Under the pieces are notes generated by a model. The model was not told the DNA's origin and searched no databases. It saw only the letters and a program-made list of their open reading frames with translations. A DNA stretch of 64,000 nt from Nicotiana tabacum (lineage: Eukaryota > Streptophyta > Magnoliopsida > Solanales > Solanaceae): assembly GCF_000715075.1 (NCBI RefSeq), contig NC_134084.1, positions 7,938,501 to 8,002,500 on the forward strand, written 5' to 3'. The first letter of the stretch is position 1, and every line of letters starts with the position of its first letter. The translations under genes and the position numbers were made by a program. Shown here piece after piece: positions 52,623-64,000 of this stretch.

Positions 52623-53119
52623 CTCAATCTTGCACTTGTTTGAGTCTGTTGTCTACCCTTATGTTCTCTTCAAACGTTCTTAAAAAGAAAAGTATGGAGT
52701 CTGTATTTTTGTTTGTTTTTTTATGATGGCTTGTAATCGCATATTTGAATAATAAAAGTTAAAATTGAGTCTTTATTTTTATGGCACGAACTACGCTTGG
52801 CCTGATTCGTGCGGGGTCACGATACGTAGGCAATCTCTATAGGATTCGACCGAAAAGAGAGAGAAGAAGAAAAGAGAGGTAACACTCGAAAGAGGCACAA
52901 ATAAAATAAGCCGGAATGATGCATGCGGTCAGAGCAAAAGCATGTTAGAAATGGTTAACTGCCTAAGAACATTGCATCCCCCAATGTGCAATTACAATAT
53001 CTGTTAAGACTCTAACACTGACAAGTTTGTTGTTTTTCCAATCAATACCAGTTAGTTGTTAGAGCGTACTGGCACCGTACCATTATCAAACAAGATCGAA
53101 AGGTCCTATACCAGAAAGC
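52623..53119 (+). other. Spacer between ORF1 and gag
   Basis: Non-coding, about 500 bp. It contains GCACGAACTACGCTTGG and a ATTCGTGCGGGGTCACGATACG segment, and no frame of note. A separate gag start downstream implies reinitiation, splicing or a second transcript. Confidence 0.6.
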
Positions 53120-54230
53120 ATGACTGGATCAGACAACAGCGTTGAGTCGGAAAAAACGGCAAATCAAATGTTGAAGGAAGCCATGGAAAAAATGGAAAAG
53201 ATGAGGCTGGAAATGAATGAAATGCAGATAGCCTTGGCTAGAGCCCAAAAAGGGCAGGAACTACCTGTTACTCCTACTCTCCAACCAGGACACACGTCAG
53301 AATATCCCTCTCCCGGTCCTTCAACAAGTTTCCCAAGCCATCACTATTATCAGGGAAGAGAGGCTTATGATCCCCAAGCTCCACCACCCACTCAAAACCC
53401 TCCTCCACCAAATGTTCCCGTCTTTGTGACACCTCCCCCAGCCCCATTGCACAGATCATCTAGCGAGCTACTATTTCAGGCTCACGATACACAATATTAC
53501 CCCCTTGAACTCACATTCAAAGCACCCGAGCCACATACCTATAATCCCCACTTTGAGGTCCCGGCGGAGATTGAAAAGCCGGCTAAGAGCCCAGAGCAGG
53601 ACGAGGTGATGCGGAAATTTAAAAGCCTGGAGCAGTCCTTCAGGAACATACACGGGTTAGGCAACCAGGTCAGCGTGGCCTATAAGGATCTATGCCCTTT
53701 CCCTGACATTCAATTACCAGCATGGTTCAAAATTCCCAAGTTCGATTTGTACGAAGGGCATGGCGATCATATGGCACATCTACGGGACTTTTGTAGCAAA
53801 ATGAGGGGAGCAGGGGGAAAGGATGAGCTGCTTATAGCTTACTTTGGCCAGAGTTTGAGCGGGTCGGCACTGGAGTGGTATACAAGACAAGATCCAAGCA
53901 GGTGGTACACCTGGGATGACTTGGCACAGGCTTTCGCAGGACACTTCCAATACAACCTTGAGATAGTCCCAGACCGTCTCACATTGCTAAAGCTTGAGAA
54001 GAAATCCGGAGAAAGCTTCAGGGAATTTGGGTTCCGATGGAGAGAGCAGGCAGCCAGAGTTGATCCTCCAATGAGAGAAGGAGAAATGGTAGATTACTTT
54101 CTACAAACTCTAGAGCCGACTTACTTCGGTCACTTGGTGACGTCAGTTGGCAAATCCTTCAATGAAGTGGTGAAAATGGGAAGCATGATAGAAGAGGGAC
54201 TTAAGTCCAATAAGATCCTTAGTTACTCAG
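53120..54230 (+). pseudogene. Gag of the Ogre-like element, 5' part (split by solo LTR)
   Basis: Structural polyprotein. ATG at 53120 opens a 370-codon frame up to the solo LTR. Residues about 10-50 form a Met/Glu/Lys-rich coiled coil (LKEAMEKMEKMRLEMNEMQI), about 50-170 are Pro-rich, and about 190-370 form the capsid-like retrotransposon gag domain (WFKIPKFDLYEGHGDHMAHL, SGSALEWYTRQD, then WRWREQAAR-type helices). The frame stays open until it enters the LTR, where a TAA follows at once. The same protein frame resumes right after the LTR at 58004. Confidence 0.92.
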
Positions 54231-57200
54231 TGTAAGCACGTGATTTTTGCCCTATATGAGAATTACTCCCAAAAAATTCAAAAATAAAATAATTTTCCTT
54301 GGTGTGCAATTTTGTGATATTTTTGAATAATTATTTGTATTTGTCTGTGCATGTTTATTTGTTAAATTAATAAAAATACAAAAATATGTTGCATTTTGCA
54401 TGTAGGATTTAATTCTACAATTGTTAGTAATTAAGTTTGTTTTACAAAAAATGAAAATTACAAAAATAGGCATCTTTTGCATTTTTAGCATTTAATGTCC
54501 AAATATATAATTTTATGCTTAATTATTACTTAATTGTGCGTTAATTGTTATTGGAAGTTAATTTGCGCTTTTATAACTTACTTTGGTTCTTAATAATAAT
54601 TTAAGGATTTTTAGAATTTAGTTTTAGAAAAATAAAAGAAGAAAAGAGAGCAAAAATACAAAGAAAAATCGGATTGGGCCACTTCTTCAAATTTCAACCC
54701 TAGGCCCAAACAATTGTCCAACCTTCCCCACGAACCGGTCCATTTCAAACCGGGTCGACCCAATCCATAACCCAACACCCCCTATCTTGCATTTGAAAAA
54801 ACAAAAAAAACAAAAAAAAAAACCCTAAAAACCCTAAACTCATCCGCCCACCCCCCTTCTCTTTCTCTCTTCTCCTTCACCATCTTCAAGCTCCACCATC
54901 ACCTCCCATGGCAGCTGCCCTTCCCCCTCATCCCCACGCTACACACACAACCACATCGACAACACACATACACACACAACCACGGCGACGTAACACACAC
55001 ACACCCGCGACTTCACCAACATGAACGACCATCCATGAACGACCACGGCCTTGTCGCCTTTGCTCCAAGGCCAAACGGCTTCTGCTGCTCCTGCTGCATC
55101 TAGCATGGTCGAGCAGTTGGTTCGAAAAACCGACCCCGTCACTCCAAACGACCAGCCCGTCGTTGCTGCTCCATTCCAGCTGCCTCGTCGAGCTGCTACT
55201 GCTTCACTGCTCCAGCAGTGTTACTGCTGCTTGCTCCGTCGAGCTCCACCATGAAAACCCAGTCTGCTATTGCTTCATCTTCTCCAGCTCTTCCGTGCTG
55301 CTGCTGCTCACGTTTCTGCTTCTGCTCCCCGCTGCTTCTGCTGTTGCTTCATCTTCTTTGTTTCGTCGAGCTCGAGTTGAGTGGTCGAGCTCCCGAGCTC
55401 CAGCCATGGACGTGAGGCTTCGCTTCACTTGTCTCCATCCAAATGACCAGCTGCTACTGCTTCTTATTCACTACATAACCCATCGTTGTTGCTTCACGTT
55501 TGCTTCACCTCCTTCAGTTGCTTCTTAGGATCGTCTCCATCGTCGTTTGTGCGAGTTTTGGTTGGGGTCATCAAAACAGTCCATACGAGTTCTTCGTTGG
55601 TCAGTCATTGTTCGTCGTTTCGATCCGGTTAGTGGGTTTTGAGTTTTATTTTTGTCCGTATTTCGTTTTGATATTCTCGAATTTAAAATCGGTAAATTTT
55701 TGTTTTGTTCGTGTTCATTGTTTTGTTAATTTTTCAGTTGTTCATGTGAAATTGTTAAATGTTTGTTAGATTCAAATTGAAATTTAATTAATTATTTCTT
55801 CAATTTCTTTCATGTGTTTTATGTATTTTTCAGAATAGGGAAATATGTTGGTTTAATCATGTGAATCCGTCATATTTTGTTGTTTAAAATAGATTTAGTT
55901 CATGTTCATCTTTGTTTGAAGTTCATTTTAATCCAGTGATTTAATGTGAGTTTATGTTTTGGTTTTTGATTCGTTGATGAATCATGTATTGTGTTGTTAA
56001 TATTGTTGTTTCATTGCTCATCCATTTTTGGTCTAAGTTAACCAGGATTGGTTCCCAATATGGTTGATTTATTCACATTAATTTGATGTTGTTCATCTGT
56101 GTTCATATGAGTTGTTGTTGAATTTGTTTAGAAATTAGTCATATTGGCTATATTTTGGTTAAGTTTGATTAATTGATTGGTTATAGCTGATGGGGTAGTT
56201 TGGTAAATCGCAGTACGTTCAGGGGTAAAATGGTAATTGCAATAAGGTCAGAGGGTTAGTTTGGTAATTGAACATTTTGTAATTCTTTATGTTAAGCATG
56301 GGGGACAAAATGTAATGGGGTGTGGATGATATAATTATTTAATATAAATGGGGGACAAGACATAATGTAGTGGAGGGGAATATGGTAATTGTTTATGTTA
56401 GGCATGGGGACAAGATGTAATGGGGTGGAGTTGATATATTTGTTTAATGTAGTGGGGGATGAGTGGGAAGATAGTGGGTTTGGTAGGAGAAAGTGGTTAT
56501 TATTAATTGATTAAAGGGTTTGGGATGGGGATATAAATAAAAGAACTTGAATCAGATTTTAGAGAGACTTTTACATTTGAGAGCTGGGGACGAAAAAAAA
56601 GGGAAATACTTGAGAGCTTTTAGTTTGAGGAGAGTTTTTTTTAGAAGGGGACTTTGACACTTGAAACATTTTGAGAGTAAAAGAGAAAGACAATTTGAAC
56701 TTTCACTTGAATAATTTCCGTTTGCCTTTCTCGAGTGTTATTTAAAATCAGTAAACTACTGCATCTTGTATCCGTCTTTCTTCTGCTTTGACTGCGATTG
56801 CACTTTGGTATTGTTGATTTTTCAATCTGTTACTGGGTTATTCTACTGGTTGTTACTGGTTTTGCGGTGTTGCTGAACCTGCTGTTGCTGTGTTGTTACT
56901 GCTGCTGAATCCTCCTTCTTTTGTTCTTGTACTGCCATTTCCAGGTACACATTTGTACACTCTCGGCTTGGAGCGAAATGAAATATTAATCAGGTTTTGT
57001 TCCTGTTGAATTCCTACTGTTTAGATTTGTGTTTGAATATAATTTTCCTTTCTTTGTATAAAAATGTAGTTGACTGATTAAAGAGTAACGAGGTTGCATA
57101 ACTTCTTCATCTAATAATGTTAGTTTAAATTAATCAAAGAACAGGTAATCTGTTTTGATATTATTGTGCGTAAATATCATGTTCCAGTGTTATTAAATAA

Positions 57201-58003
57201 TAGAATATAGAACGGAAGCAATCTCGCTTTGTACAAACTCGATTGCAATTTTCCATTTGCATTAGCCGTAAACTAATAACTAATAAGTTCGACTTTTTCA
57301 GCATGTAATTAATTGAGGGATTTCCTTTTATTTTTAGAGACGAACTTAATAGAAGAAATGTAGTCACTATAGGTTTATCCTTTTAAATAAAATGAGACGA
57401 GCCTCGCCAAATAAAACACACAGATTGCGGGGCCCTCACAAAAATATATGTGTTAATTACTTAGAATTCGGGAGGGCCGTTTAGCGAATTTCACGGCTGT
57501 TAGTTTACTTTCTTAAGCTTGGGTGTGCATTTCATGCGACCCAAATCCAAATCCCAAAACATCAAATAAAATGTGTTCCGGATTGTGGGCACATTTCATG
57601 TGACGCAGTCCAAAGACGTGTTTTAAGCGATGTTCACATTCTTTTAAAAATAATAATAATAAAGTGGTAAAAAGTTAAAATTGGCACATCGGTTCATAAT
57701 TGTATTAAAATCAGATAAATAAACCGAATATGACAGTTGAGCGACCGTGCTAGAACCACGGAACTCGGGAATGCCTAACACCTTCTCCCGGGTTAACAGA
57801 ATTCCTTATTCGGATTTCTGGTACGCAGACTGTAATATGGAGTCATTCTTTTCCTCGATTCGGGATTAAAATTGGTGACTTGGGGCACCCTAAATCTCCC
57901 AAGTGGCGACTCTGAAATAAATAAGCAAATCCCGTTTCGACTGTCCTTTAATTGGAAAAAACTCCCTTGTACCCTCGCGGGGGCGGTAAAAGGAGGTGTG
58001 ACA
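54231..58003 (+). mobile_element. Solo LTR of the same Ogre-like family, inserted in gag
   Basis: 3773 bp, starting TGTAAGCACGTGATTTTTGCC and ending GGAGGTGTGACA, the same termini as the LTR at 45186-49681. It has no internal domain and no second LTR. Flanks are CTCAG (54226-54230) and CTCAA (58004-58008), a 5-bp duplication with one difference. LTR plus one duplication copy is 3778 bp, and the gag frame changes by exactly the matching remainder, so the reading frame is continuous on both sides. Ser/Leu-rich frames at 55051-55528 come from CTG/GCT-rich leader sequence and are not genes. It formed by LTR-LTR recombination of a younger insertion. Confidence 0.93.
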
Positions 58004-59375
58004 CTCAACAATTAAGGCAACAACTCAGGCCATTCAGAGCGGCATGGGAGGTGTGCTCGTAAAGAAAAGGAGGGAGGAGGTCACAACAGTAGAGGTGGGC
58101 AATTGGTCCAGATCTAAAGGCCCTTCCCCTCATTACCAACCCAAACCCCGTCATCTAAACTACCCACACAATCCATACAAACCTCCACAACCCTACTACC
58201 CACCACAAGAACAACATTTTTCCATACATCACGCCCAAACTTATACCCAGCCTCCGGCTCATCCGCAATGGCGTGTACTGGCTCCCCAACATACATATCT
58301 ACCTCCACAAAGCACATATCCACCACCGAGGGCCTACAGGAATCCTTCAGGACCAAACTTCCGCGGAAATTAGGCTTTCAGAAACGAAAGGATGCAGAAG
58401 CCAAGAACATTCACTCCGTTGGGAGAAACCTATACTACTCTGTTTCACAAGTTGAAGCAGATAGGCCTACTAAGTCCTGTTGAAGCCAAATTGCCTAATC
58501 TCCTTCCCAGAAATCTGGACCATTTAGTGAGCTGCGAATATTGTTCGGGTGCTCCCGGGCACGATACTGAGAAATGTTGGAAGTTGAAGACTGCCATACA
58601 AGATCTTATTGACACAAATAGGATCGAGGTTCAGGCACCAGGGGCCCCCAACATCAATGAAAATCCGTTACTGGTGCACCATGAAGCCCACATGATCGAA
58701 TTAGTGCACGAGGGAGGGAAACCAAAAACACCCTCACAAACGGTAATGATGATTCGCGCCAGTACTAATGAAGAGTCAACCAGTGGAAAGGCAGTGGAAC
58801 AGTCAGGAAAGGTATATGACAAGCCCTTTGTGATAGCAGGGAAAGGATCATCTATTACTGCGAAGAGGCCAGAGTCAGTCAAAGCAGTATTGCGGGGGGT
58901 AGCAAACAAACCAAGGTTGGTAGTAAAAGGGGTCCATGTGGGACCAGTTGTTATCAAGCCGGTCATACAGTTGCCGATAACAAGTGAGAAGGATGTGCCA
59001 TGGAGCTACAGTCAGGTGACGGTGACGCATGAGGGGAAGGAGGTTGTAGAAGACATATGCGAGGAACAAGGGTTAACTCGATCGGGAAGGTGTTTCGCTC
59101 CCGCAGAGTTGAGAAGGGTCAATCCTGAAACAATAAAGAAACCTATTACAGAGGAGGAAGCAGAGGAATTTTTGAAGAAGATGAAGGCGCAGGATTACTC
59201 AGTTATAGAGCAATTGAGAAAGATCCCAGCCTAGATTTCGTTGCTATCCTTGTTAATCCATTCAAACGATCACTGTCAGGCCTTAATGAAGATTCTGAAC
59301 GAGGCTTATATCCCAGAAAAACTCTCAATGAACAACTTGGAGAAGGTAGCGCACAAGATCTTTGAAGTAAACTGA
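58004..59375 (+). pseudogene. Gag of the Ogre-like element, 3' part with zinc knuckle
   Basis: Continuation of gag in the frame set by the solo LTR. A Pro/Tyr/Gln-rich stretch (58120-58360) leads to a zinc-knuckle-like CEYCSGAPGHDTEKC at about 58536-58580, with five residues between the second Cys and His as is common in Tat elements. A long linker follows to the protease. Three in-frame stops, TAG 58371, TAG 59232 and TGA 59373, each sit where Gln, Gln and Arg respectively are plausible, meaning C-to-T changes of CAG, CAG and CGA. Otherwise the frame is continuous into the protease. Confidence 0.9.
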
Positions 59376-60393
59376 GTGACATTCTCTGATGATGAGTTAC
59401 CGGTAGAGGGTACTGAGCACAACAAAGCACTCTATCTGACGGTAAAATGCGAAGAATCGGTGGTCACTCGAGCATTAATTGATAACGGGTCAAGTGCCAA
59501 TATCTGTCCTTTGGCCACTCTCAACAAGCTAAAGGTTGCTGATGACAGGATCCACCAGAACAGTGTCTGCGTCCGAGGTTTTGATGGGGGCGGCATTAAC
59601 ACAGTAGGTGATATCGTACTGGAATTAACCATTGGCCCAGTCGAGTTCACCATGGAATTTCAAGTAATAGATGTGGCAGTGTCATACAATCTTTTGTTGG
59701 GGCGACCATGGATACATACAGCTAAGGCAGTGCCTTCCACACTGCATCAAGTGGTTAAATTTGAATGGGATAGACAAGAGATTGTGATACACGGGGATGA
59801 TGGCACACATGCCATCAGTGATGCTATTGTGCCCTTCGTAGGAACCGACGATGATAAGGGCCCGTGGGTTTATCAGATTTTTGATGCAGTCTCGGTAGAC
59901 AAAATTCCTGAGGGTGAGGGCCTGCCACTTCCCAGAATCACAGTTGCAGCCTTCATGATAGCAGCAGAAATGTTGAATAATGGGTTTGTACCAGGGAAAG
60001 GTCTGGGGGTTGATTTGCAGGGAATGATCCATCCAGTTTCTTTGCCCAAAAATCTGGAAACTTTTGGGTTAGGATTCAAGCCTACCGCAACGGATGTGAA
60101 GCGAGCCCGCAAATTGAAGAAAAGAGTTTGGGTCCTTTCTAAACCAGTCCCACGCCTGTCCAGATCATTTGTCAAAGCAGGGTGCAGAAATTTGCCAGTC
60201 CCGGAAGTTCTTGGACCTCTGATGGGGCCAAACGGAGATTTGAATGAAAGCTTTGAAAAAGTGTTTGCCAACATCAACATGATAGAAGCTGGAGAGGTTC
60301 CAGTAAGGCAGACATACAGTTTGTGGGTCCCAAAGTCAAGGTCAACAATTGGACGGCTACTACTCTTCCTACTTGGAGGGAGTCTTGGTAGTG
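59376..60393 (+). pseudogene. Protease with G-patch-like segment (Ogre-like element)
   Basis: Aspartic protease that would process the polyprotein. The active-site segment ALIDNGSSANICP lies at about 59472-59510 with Asp at 59481-59483; a second hydrophobic motif VSYNLLLGRPWIH is near 59684. A G-patch-like GFVPGKGLGVDLQGM follows at about 59985-60030, comparable to GYEPGKGLGKNLQGI in the minus-strand Tat element. The frame is open for 341 codons, though the last 15 residues look shifted: in another frame the end reads WRESW then TAG at the candidate donor. The catalytic residue is intact. Confidence 0.88.
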
Positions 60394-60562
60394 GATTCTG
60401 ATTTTCCTTTTCTGTTTTCTGGATTGTTCCAGGGTTGTAATCCAGATTTCTTTTTATTATATCGAATACAGTGTGAAACCTTGTTATCCCATAAATAAAA
60501 CAAAAAGTTTCTTCTTTATTATTTTCTATTATTTTAATTTTGTTTCTTTCGTTTCTGAACAG
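60388..60562 (+). other. Candidate intron between pro and RT (Ogre-like element)
   Basis: Donor GTAGTG at 60388 directly after the protease end, with the TAG stop overlapping it. A T-rich body leads to TTTCTGAACAG with AG at 60561-60562. Length is 175 nt. The RT ATG is at 60588 in the frame that follows. Ogre elements are reported to carry an intron here, whose removal would link gag-pro to RT and whose retention stops translation. Confidence 0.65.
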
Positions 60563-60587
60563 TTCTTTTCATACTGGTTCTAATGAC

Positions 60588-63500
60588 ATGGCATGCACAA
60601 CGGATTTTCAACCTAGTCTAAAAGATCAATCTGATTCCGAGTTAACCATGCAAGAGGTCGATTATGATAATGAATCGGAATACGATGAGGATGAAGCGTT
60701 CGAGGAGATAAACAAGGAGTTGAGCCAGTTTGAAGAAAAATACAAACCCAACTTAAATGACACAGAAGCCATCAATTTAGGGGATGCCGGCGATATCAAA
60801 GAAACTAAAATAAGCATCCATATTGCACCAAATATCAGGGAGGAATTGATCAAAACAATTATTGAATTCAAAGATGTTTTTGCATGGTCATATGATGACA
60901 TACCGGGTTTAAGCGCAGATTTAGTGGTTCATAAATTGCCCACTGACCCGGCATGCCCTCCCGTCAAGCAAAAATTGAGGAAGTTCAAAACGGATATGAG
61001 TGTGAAGATTAAAGAAGAAGTAACCAAGCAGCTGCAAGCAAAGGTTATTCGTGTCACTCGATATCCTGATTGGTTGGCTAATGTGGTGCCGGTACCAAAG
61101 AAAGATGGAAAGATCAGGGTGTGTGTCGATTACCGCAATTTGAATAGGGCGAGTCCTAAAGACATCTTTCCTTTACCCAACATCCATATCTTGATCGACA
61201 ATTGTGCCGGACGTGAGATCGGATCTTTTGTGGATTGCTATGTTGGGTATCATCAGATTCTGATGGATGAGGAAGACGCGGAAAAGACAGCCTTCATTAC
61301 GCCGTGGAGAACTTATTGTTACCGGGTAATGCCATTTTTGGTTTGAAGAATGCTGGGGCAATGTACATGAGAGCAATGACCACTGTGTTTCATGACATGA
61401 TCCACGAAGAAATTGAAGTGTACGTAGACGATGTAATTATAAAGTCCAAGCATTAGGAAAACCACGTAACAGACCTAAGGAAGTTCTTTCAAAGACTTCG
61501 AAGGTATGATATTAAGCTCAACCCGACTAAATGTGCATTTGGTGTTCCATCTGGGAAGCTTTTAGGATTCATTGTCAGTCGGCGAGGTATTGAACTGGAT
61601 CCATCAAAAATAAAATCTATCCAAGAGTTGCCACCACCGAAGAACAAGACAGAAGTAATGAGTCTGTTGGGAATGTTGAATTACATCAGCAGATTTATTG
61701 CTCAACTCACAGCAACCTGTGAACCTATTTTTCGGCTGTTGAAGAAGGATGCTGCAATAGGATGGACGGCGGAATGCCAGGAGGCGTTCGACCAGATCAA
61801 AGAATATTTATCAAATCCACTTGTATTGGTTCCCCCTGAGCCGGGAAGACCATTAATTCCTTATCTAACGGTCTTGGAGAATTCTTTTGGTTGCGTGTTG
61901 GGGCAACACGACATTACATGAAGAAAAGAGCAAGCCATCTATTATCTCAGCAAGAAGTTTACAGTATATGAGGTTAAGTACACTCAACTCGAGAAGACAT
62001 GTTGCGCCCTAACCTGGGTGGCCCAGATATCGAAACATTATTTATCCTCATATACTACTTATCTCATTTCCCGATTGGATCCGTTAAAGTATATTTTCCA
62101 GAAGCCTATGCCCACAGGAAGGTTAGCAAAATGGAAAATATTACTCACGGAGTTTGACATCATCTATGTGACGAGGACAGCCATGAAGGCCCAAGCGTTG
62201 GCAGATCACTTGGCTGAGAATCCTGTTGATGAAGAATATGAACTGTTGAGGACGTATTTTCCTGACGAGGAAGTAATGAATATAGATGAGTTGAATTTAC
62301 CTAAGGAACCAGGTTGGAAGCTTTTCTTTGATGGAGCCGCAAATGCTAAGGGAGTTGGAATAGGAGCAATGCTTATTTCTGAAACAGGACATCATTATCC
62401 TGTTACCGCTCAACTGCGTTTCTATTGTACCAACAACATGGCTGAGTATGAGGCATGCATTTTGGGTTTGCGATTAGCGGCAGACATGGATGTCCAGGAC
62501 GTCTTGGTCTTGGGGGACTCGGACCTCCTGGTGCATCAGATTCAGGGTGAATGGGAAACACGAGATCTGAAGCTCATACCATATCGACAATGTTTGCACG
62601 ATCTGAGCAAGCGATTTCGATCAGTGGAGTTCAGACACATCCCAAGAGTTCACAATGAGGTTGCCGATGCATTGGCCACTTTAGCATCAATGTTGCACCA
62701 CCCAGACAAAATTCATGTTGACCCGTTACACATCTAGGTTCGTGATCAGCATGCCTATTACAACATGATAGAGGAAGAAGTGGATGGCGAGCCATGGTTT
62801 TATGACATCAAAGAGTACCTCAGGATGGGGATATACCCGGAGCAGGCCACCAGAGATCAAAAAAGAGCCATTCGGCGATTATCAAATGGTTTCTTCCTCA
62901 GTGGAGGAGTGTTGTACAAAAGAACCCCAGATTTGGGATTACTGAGATGTATAGATGCTAGTCAAGCCACAACAGTTATGACAGAGGTACATGCTGGAGT
63001 TTGTGGGCCACATATGAGCGGATATGTATTGGCGAAGAAGATTCTTCGAGCAGGATATTATTGGCTTACTATGGAGCATGATTGTATCAGTTTCGTACGA
63101 AAATGCCATCAATGTCAGATACACGGCGATCTGATTCATTCTCCACCAACGGAATTGCACACAATGTCAGCACCCTGGCTATTTGTGGCATGGGGCATGG
63201 ATGTCATTGGGCCTATTGATCCGGCAGCTTTGAACGGTCACAGGTTTATTCTGGTGGCCATCGACTATTTTACTAAGTGGGTTGAAGCCAAAACTTTCAA
63301 GGCAGCAACTAAGAAGGCGGTGGTGGATTTTGTCCATTCCCATATCATCTGTAGATTCGGGATCCCGAAATAATAATTACGGACAATGGTGCTAATATTA
63401 ACAGCAATTTGATGAGAGAAGTCTGTGAACAGTTTAAGATTACACACAGTAATTCCACACCTTATCATCCCAAGGCAAATGGAGTTGTTGAAGTGGCCAA

Positions 63501-64000
63501 CAAGAACATCAAGAAGATACTGAGGAAGATGGTAGAAGAATCCAGGCAATGGTATGAAAAATTACCATTTGCATTGTTGGGTTATCGCACTACCGTCCGG
63601 ACTTCAATAGGTGCAACCCCTTATTTGTTGGTATATGGAACGGAAGCAGTAATACCTGCGGAAGTGGAAATTCCATCCTTTCGGATTGTCGCCGAGGCTG
63701 AGATTGATGATGATGAGTGGGTCAAAACCCGTTTGGAACAGTTGATCTTGATTGATGAAAAGAGATTGGCAGTTGTGTGTCATGGCCAGTTATATCAAAG
63801 GAGAATGGCAAGAGCATACAACAAGAAGGTGCGCCCCAGAAAATTTGAAGTGGGGCAACAAGTGTTGAAACGAATCCTGCCACACCAAGCAGAAGCAAAG
63901 GGCAAATTCGCCCCGAATTGGAAAGGACCATTCATTGTAACCAGAGTGTTATCCAATGGCGCTTTATGTTTAACAGATATCGAAGGAAAATGCGTCGACA
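60588..64000 (+). pseudogene. Pol of the Ogre-like element: RT, RNase H, aRNase H, integrase
   Basis: ATG 60588. RT: KLRKFKTDMSVKIKEEV, PKKDGKIRVCVDYRNLNRA near 61095, catalytic YVDDVIIKSK at about 61420. Gypsy RNase H remnant: KEQAIYYLSKKF near 61927. Archaeal-type RNase H: FFDGAANAKGVGIG near 62325, NNMAEYEACILGL, GDSDLLVHQI, HNEVADALATL, so its acidic residues are intact. Integrase: zinc finger HAGVCGPHMSG and CHQCQIHGD (62990-63130), GMDVIGPIDP near 63195, ITDNGANI near 63375, then YHPKANGVVEVANKNIKK near 63460. Lesions: two extra T at about 61333-61337 shift the frame; stops at 61454 (TAG), 61919 (TGA) and 62735 (TAG); a one-base loss near 63368. The frame after it is open to the window end. 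Confidence 0.95.

Larger units (their letters stand above)
45186..64000 (+). mobile_element. Ogre-like Tat gypsy element, plus strand, 3' end outside window
   Basis: Order seen: 4.5-kb LTR, tRNA-Arg-type primer site, ORF1 (plant-mobile-domain-like plus coiled coil), gag, protease with G-patch, candidate intron, RT, RNase H, archaeal-type RNase H, integrase. This is the Ogre layout. The window ends in the integrase C-terminus, so the 3' LTR is not visible. A solo LTR of the same family is inserted in gag. Relatively few stops and long readable frames suggest it is younger than the elements it sits in. Confidence 0.93.

Noticed and set aside
55051..55528. Ser/Leu/Ala-rich frames of 65-121 codons in the solo LTR
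   Set aside because: Low-complexity CTG/GCT runs in LTR leader sequence; no counterpart frame in the other LTR.

Overview
This window is plant nuclear DNA, most likely from a Solanaceae genome close to Nicotiana. The evidence is a three-exon plant AT-hook (AHL) gene, SINE and LINE fragments whose 3' ends carry the (TTG)n tail I associate with the tobacco TS family, an Au-type SINE, Stowaway and hAT MITEs, and large Ty3/gypsy retrotransposons of two plant lineages (Tekay-like chromovirus and Tat/Ogre). I saw no bacterial operon, CRISPR array, rRNA gene or true tRNA gene. The genus is an inference from repeat families remembered, not from a search.

Layout. 1-3734: non-coding flank downstream of the AHL gene, with small SINE and MITE pieces. 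3735-5542 (minus): the only clearly intact host gene, a 273-residue clade-A-like AHL transcription factor with two introns, both carrying SINE-tail fragments; its TATA box and CT-rich leader lie at about 5800-5910. 5916-11431: AT-rich intergenic DNA with MITEs, a microsatellite and a 5'-truncated LINE end. 11437-22505: a complete but decayed Tekay-like chromovirus with 2.9-kb LTRs and an ATCAC target duplication. 22511-26737: intergenic DNA with a second LINE end (itself split by a hAT MITE), a Stowaway MITE and one possible orphan exon.

26738-64000 reads as one nested stack opening to the right. A Tekay-type LTR (26738) is broken at 28746 by a second gypsy element (28747). That element is broken inside pol at 33598 by a minus-strand Tat/Ogre element (33599), which has lost most of gag and its protease. 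That one is broken at 45185 by a plus-strand Ogre-like element (45186), which runs past the window end. Its gag is broken by a 3.8-kb solo LTR of its own family (54231-58003). Each layer should resume, in reverse order, beyond position 64000.

The Ogre-like element is the most informative part. It has a 4.5-kb LTR, a tRNA-Arg-type primer site, an extra ORF1 upstream of gag that resembles the plant mobile domain followed by a coiled coil, gag, a protease with a G-patch-like segment, a candidate intron before RT, two RNase H domains (the second of the archaeal type) and integrase. Across all nested elements most premature stops are TAG at apparent former CAG codons, which is what decay under CHG methylation would leave. 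The retroelements act only as selfish DNA here; no host pathway is formed by neighbouring genes.
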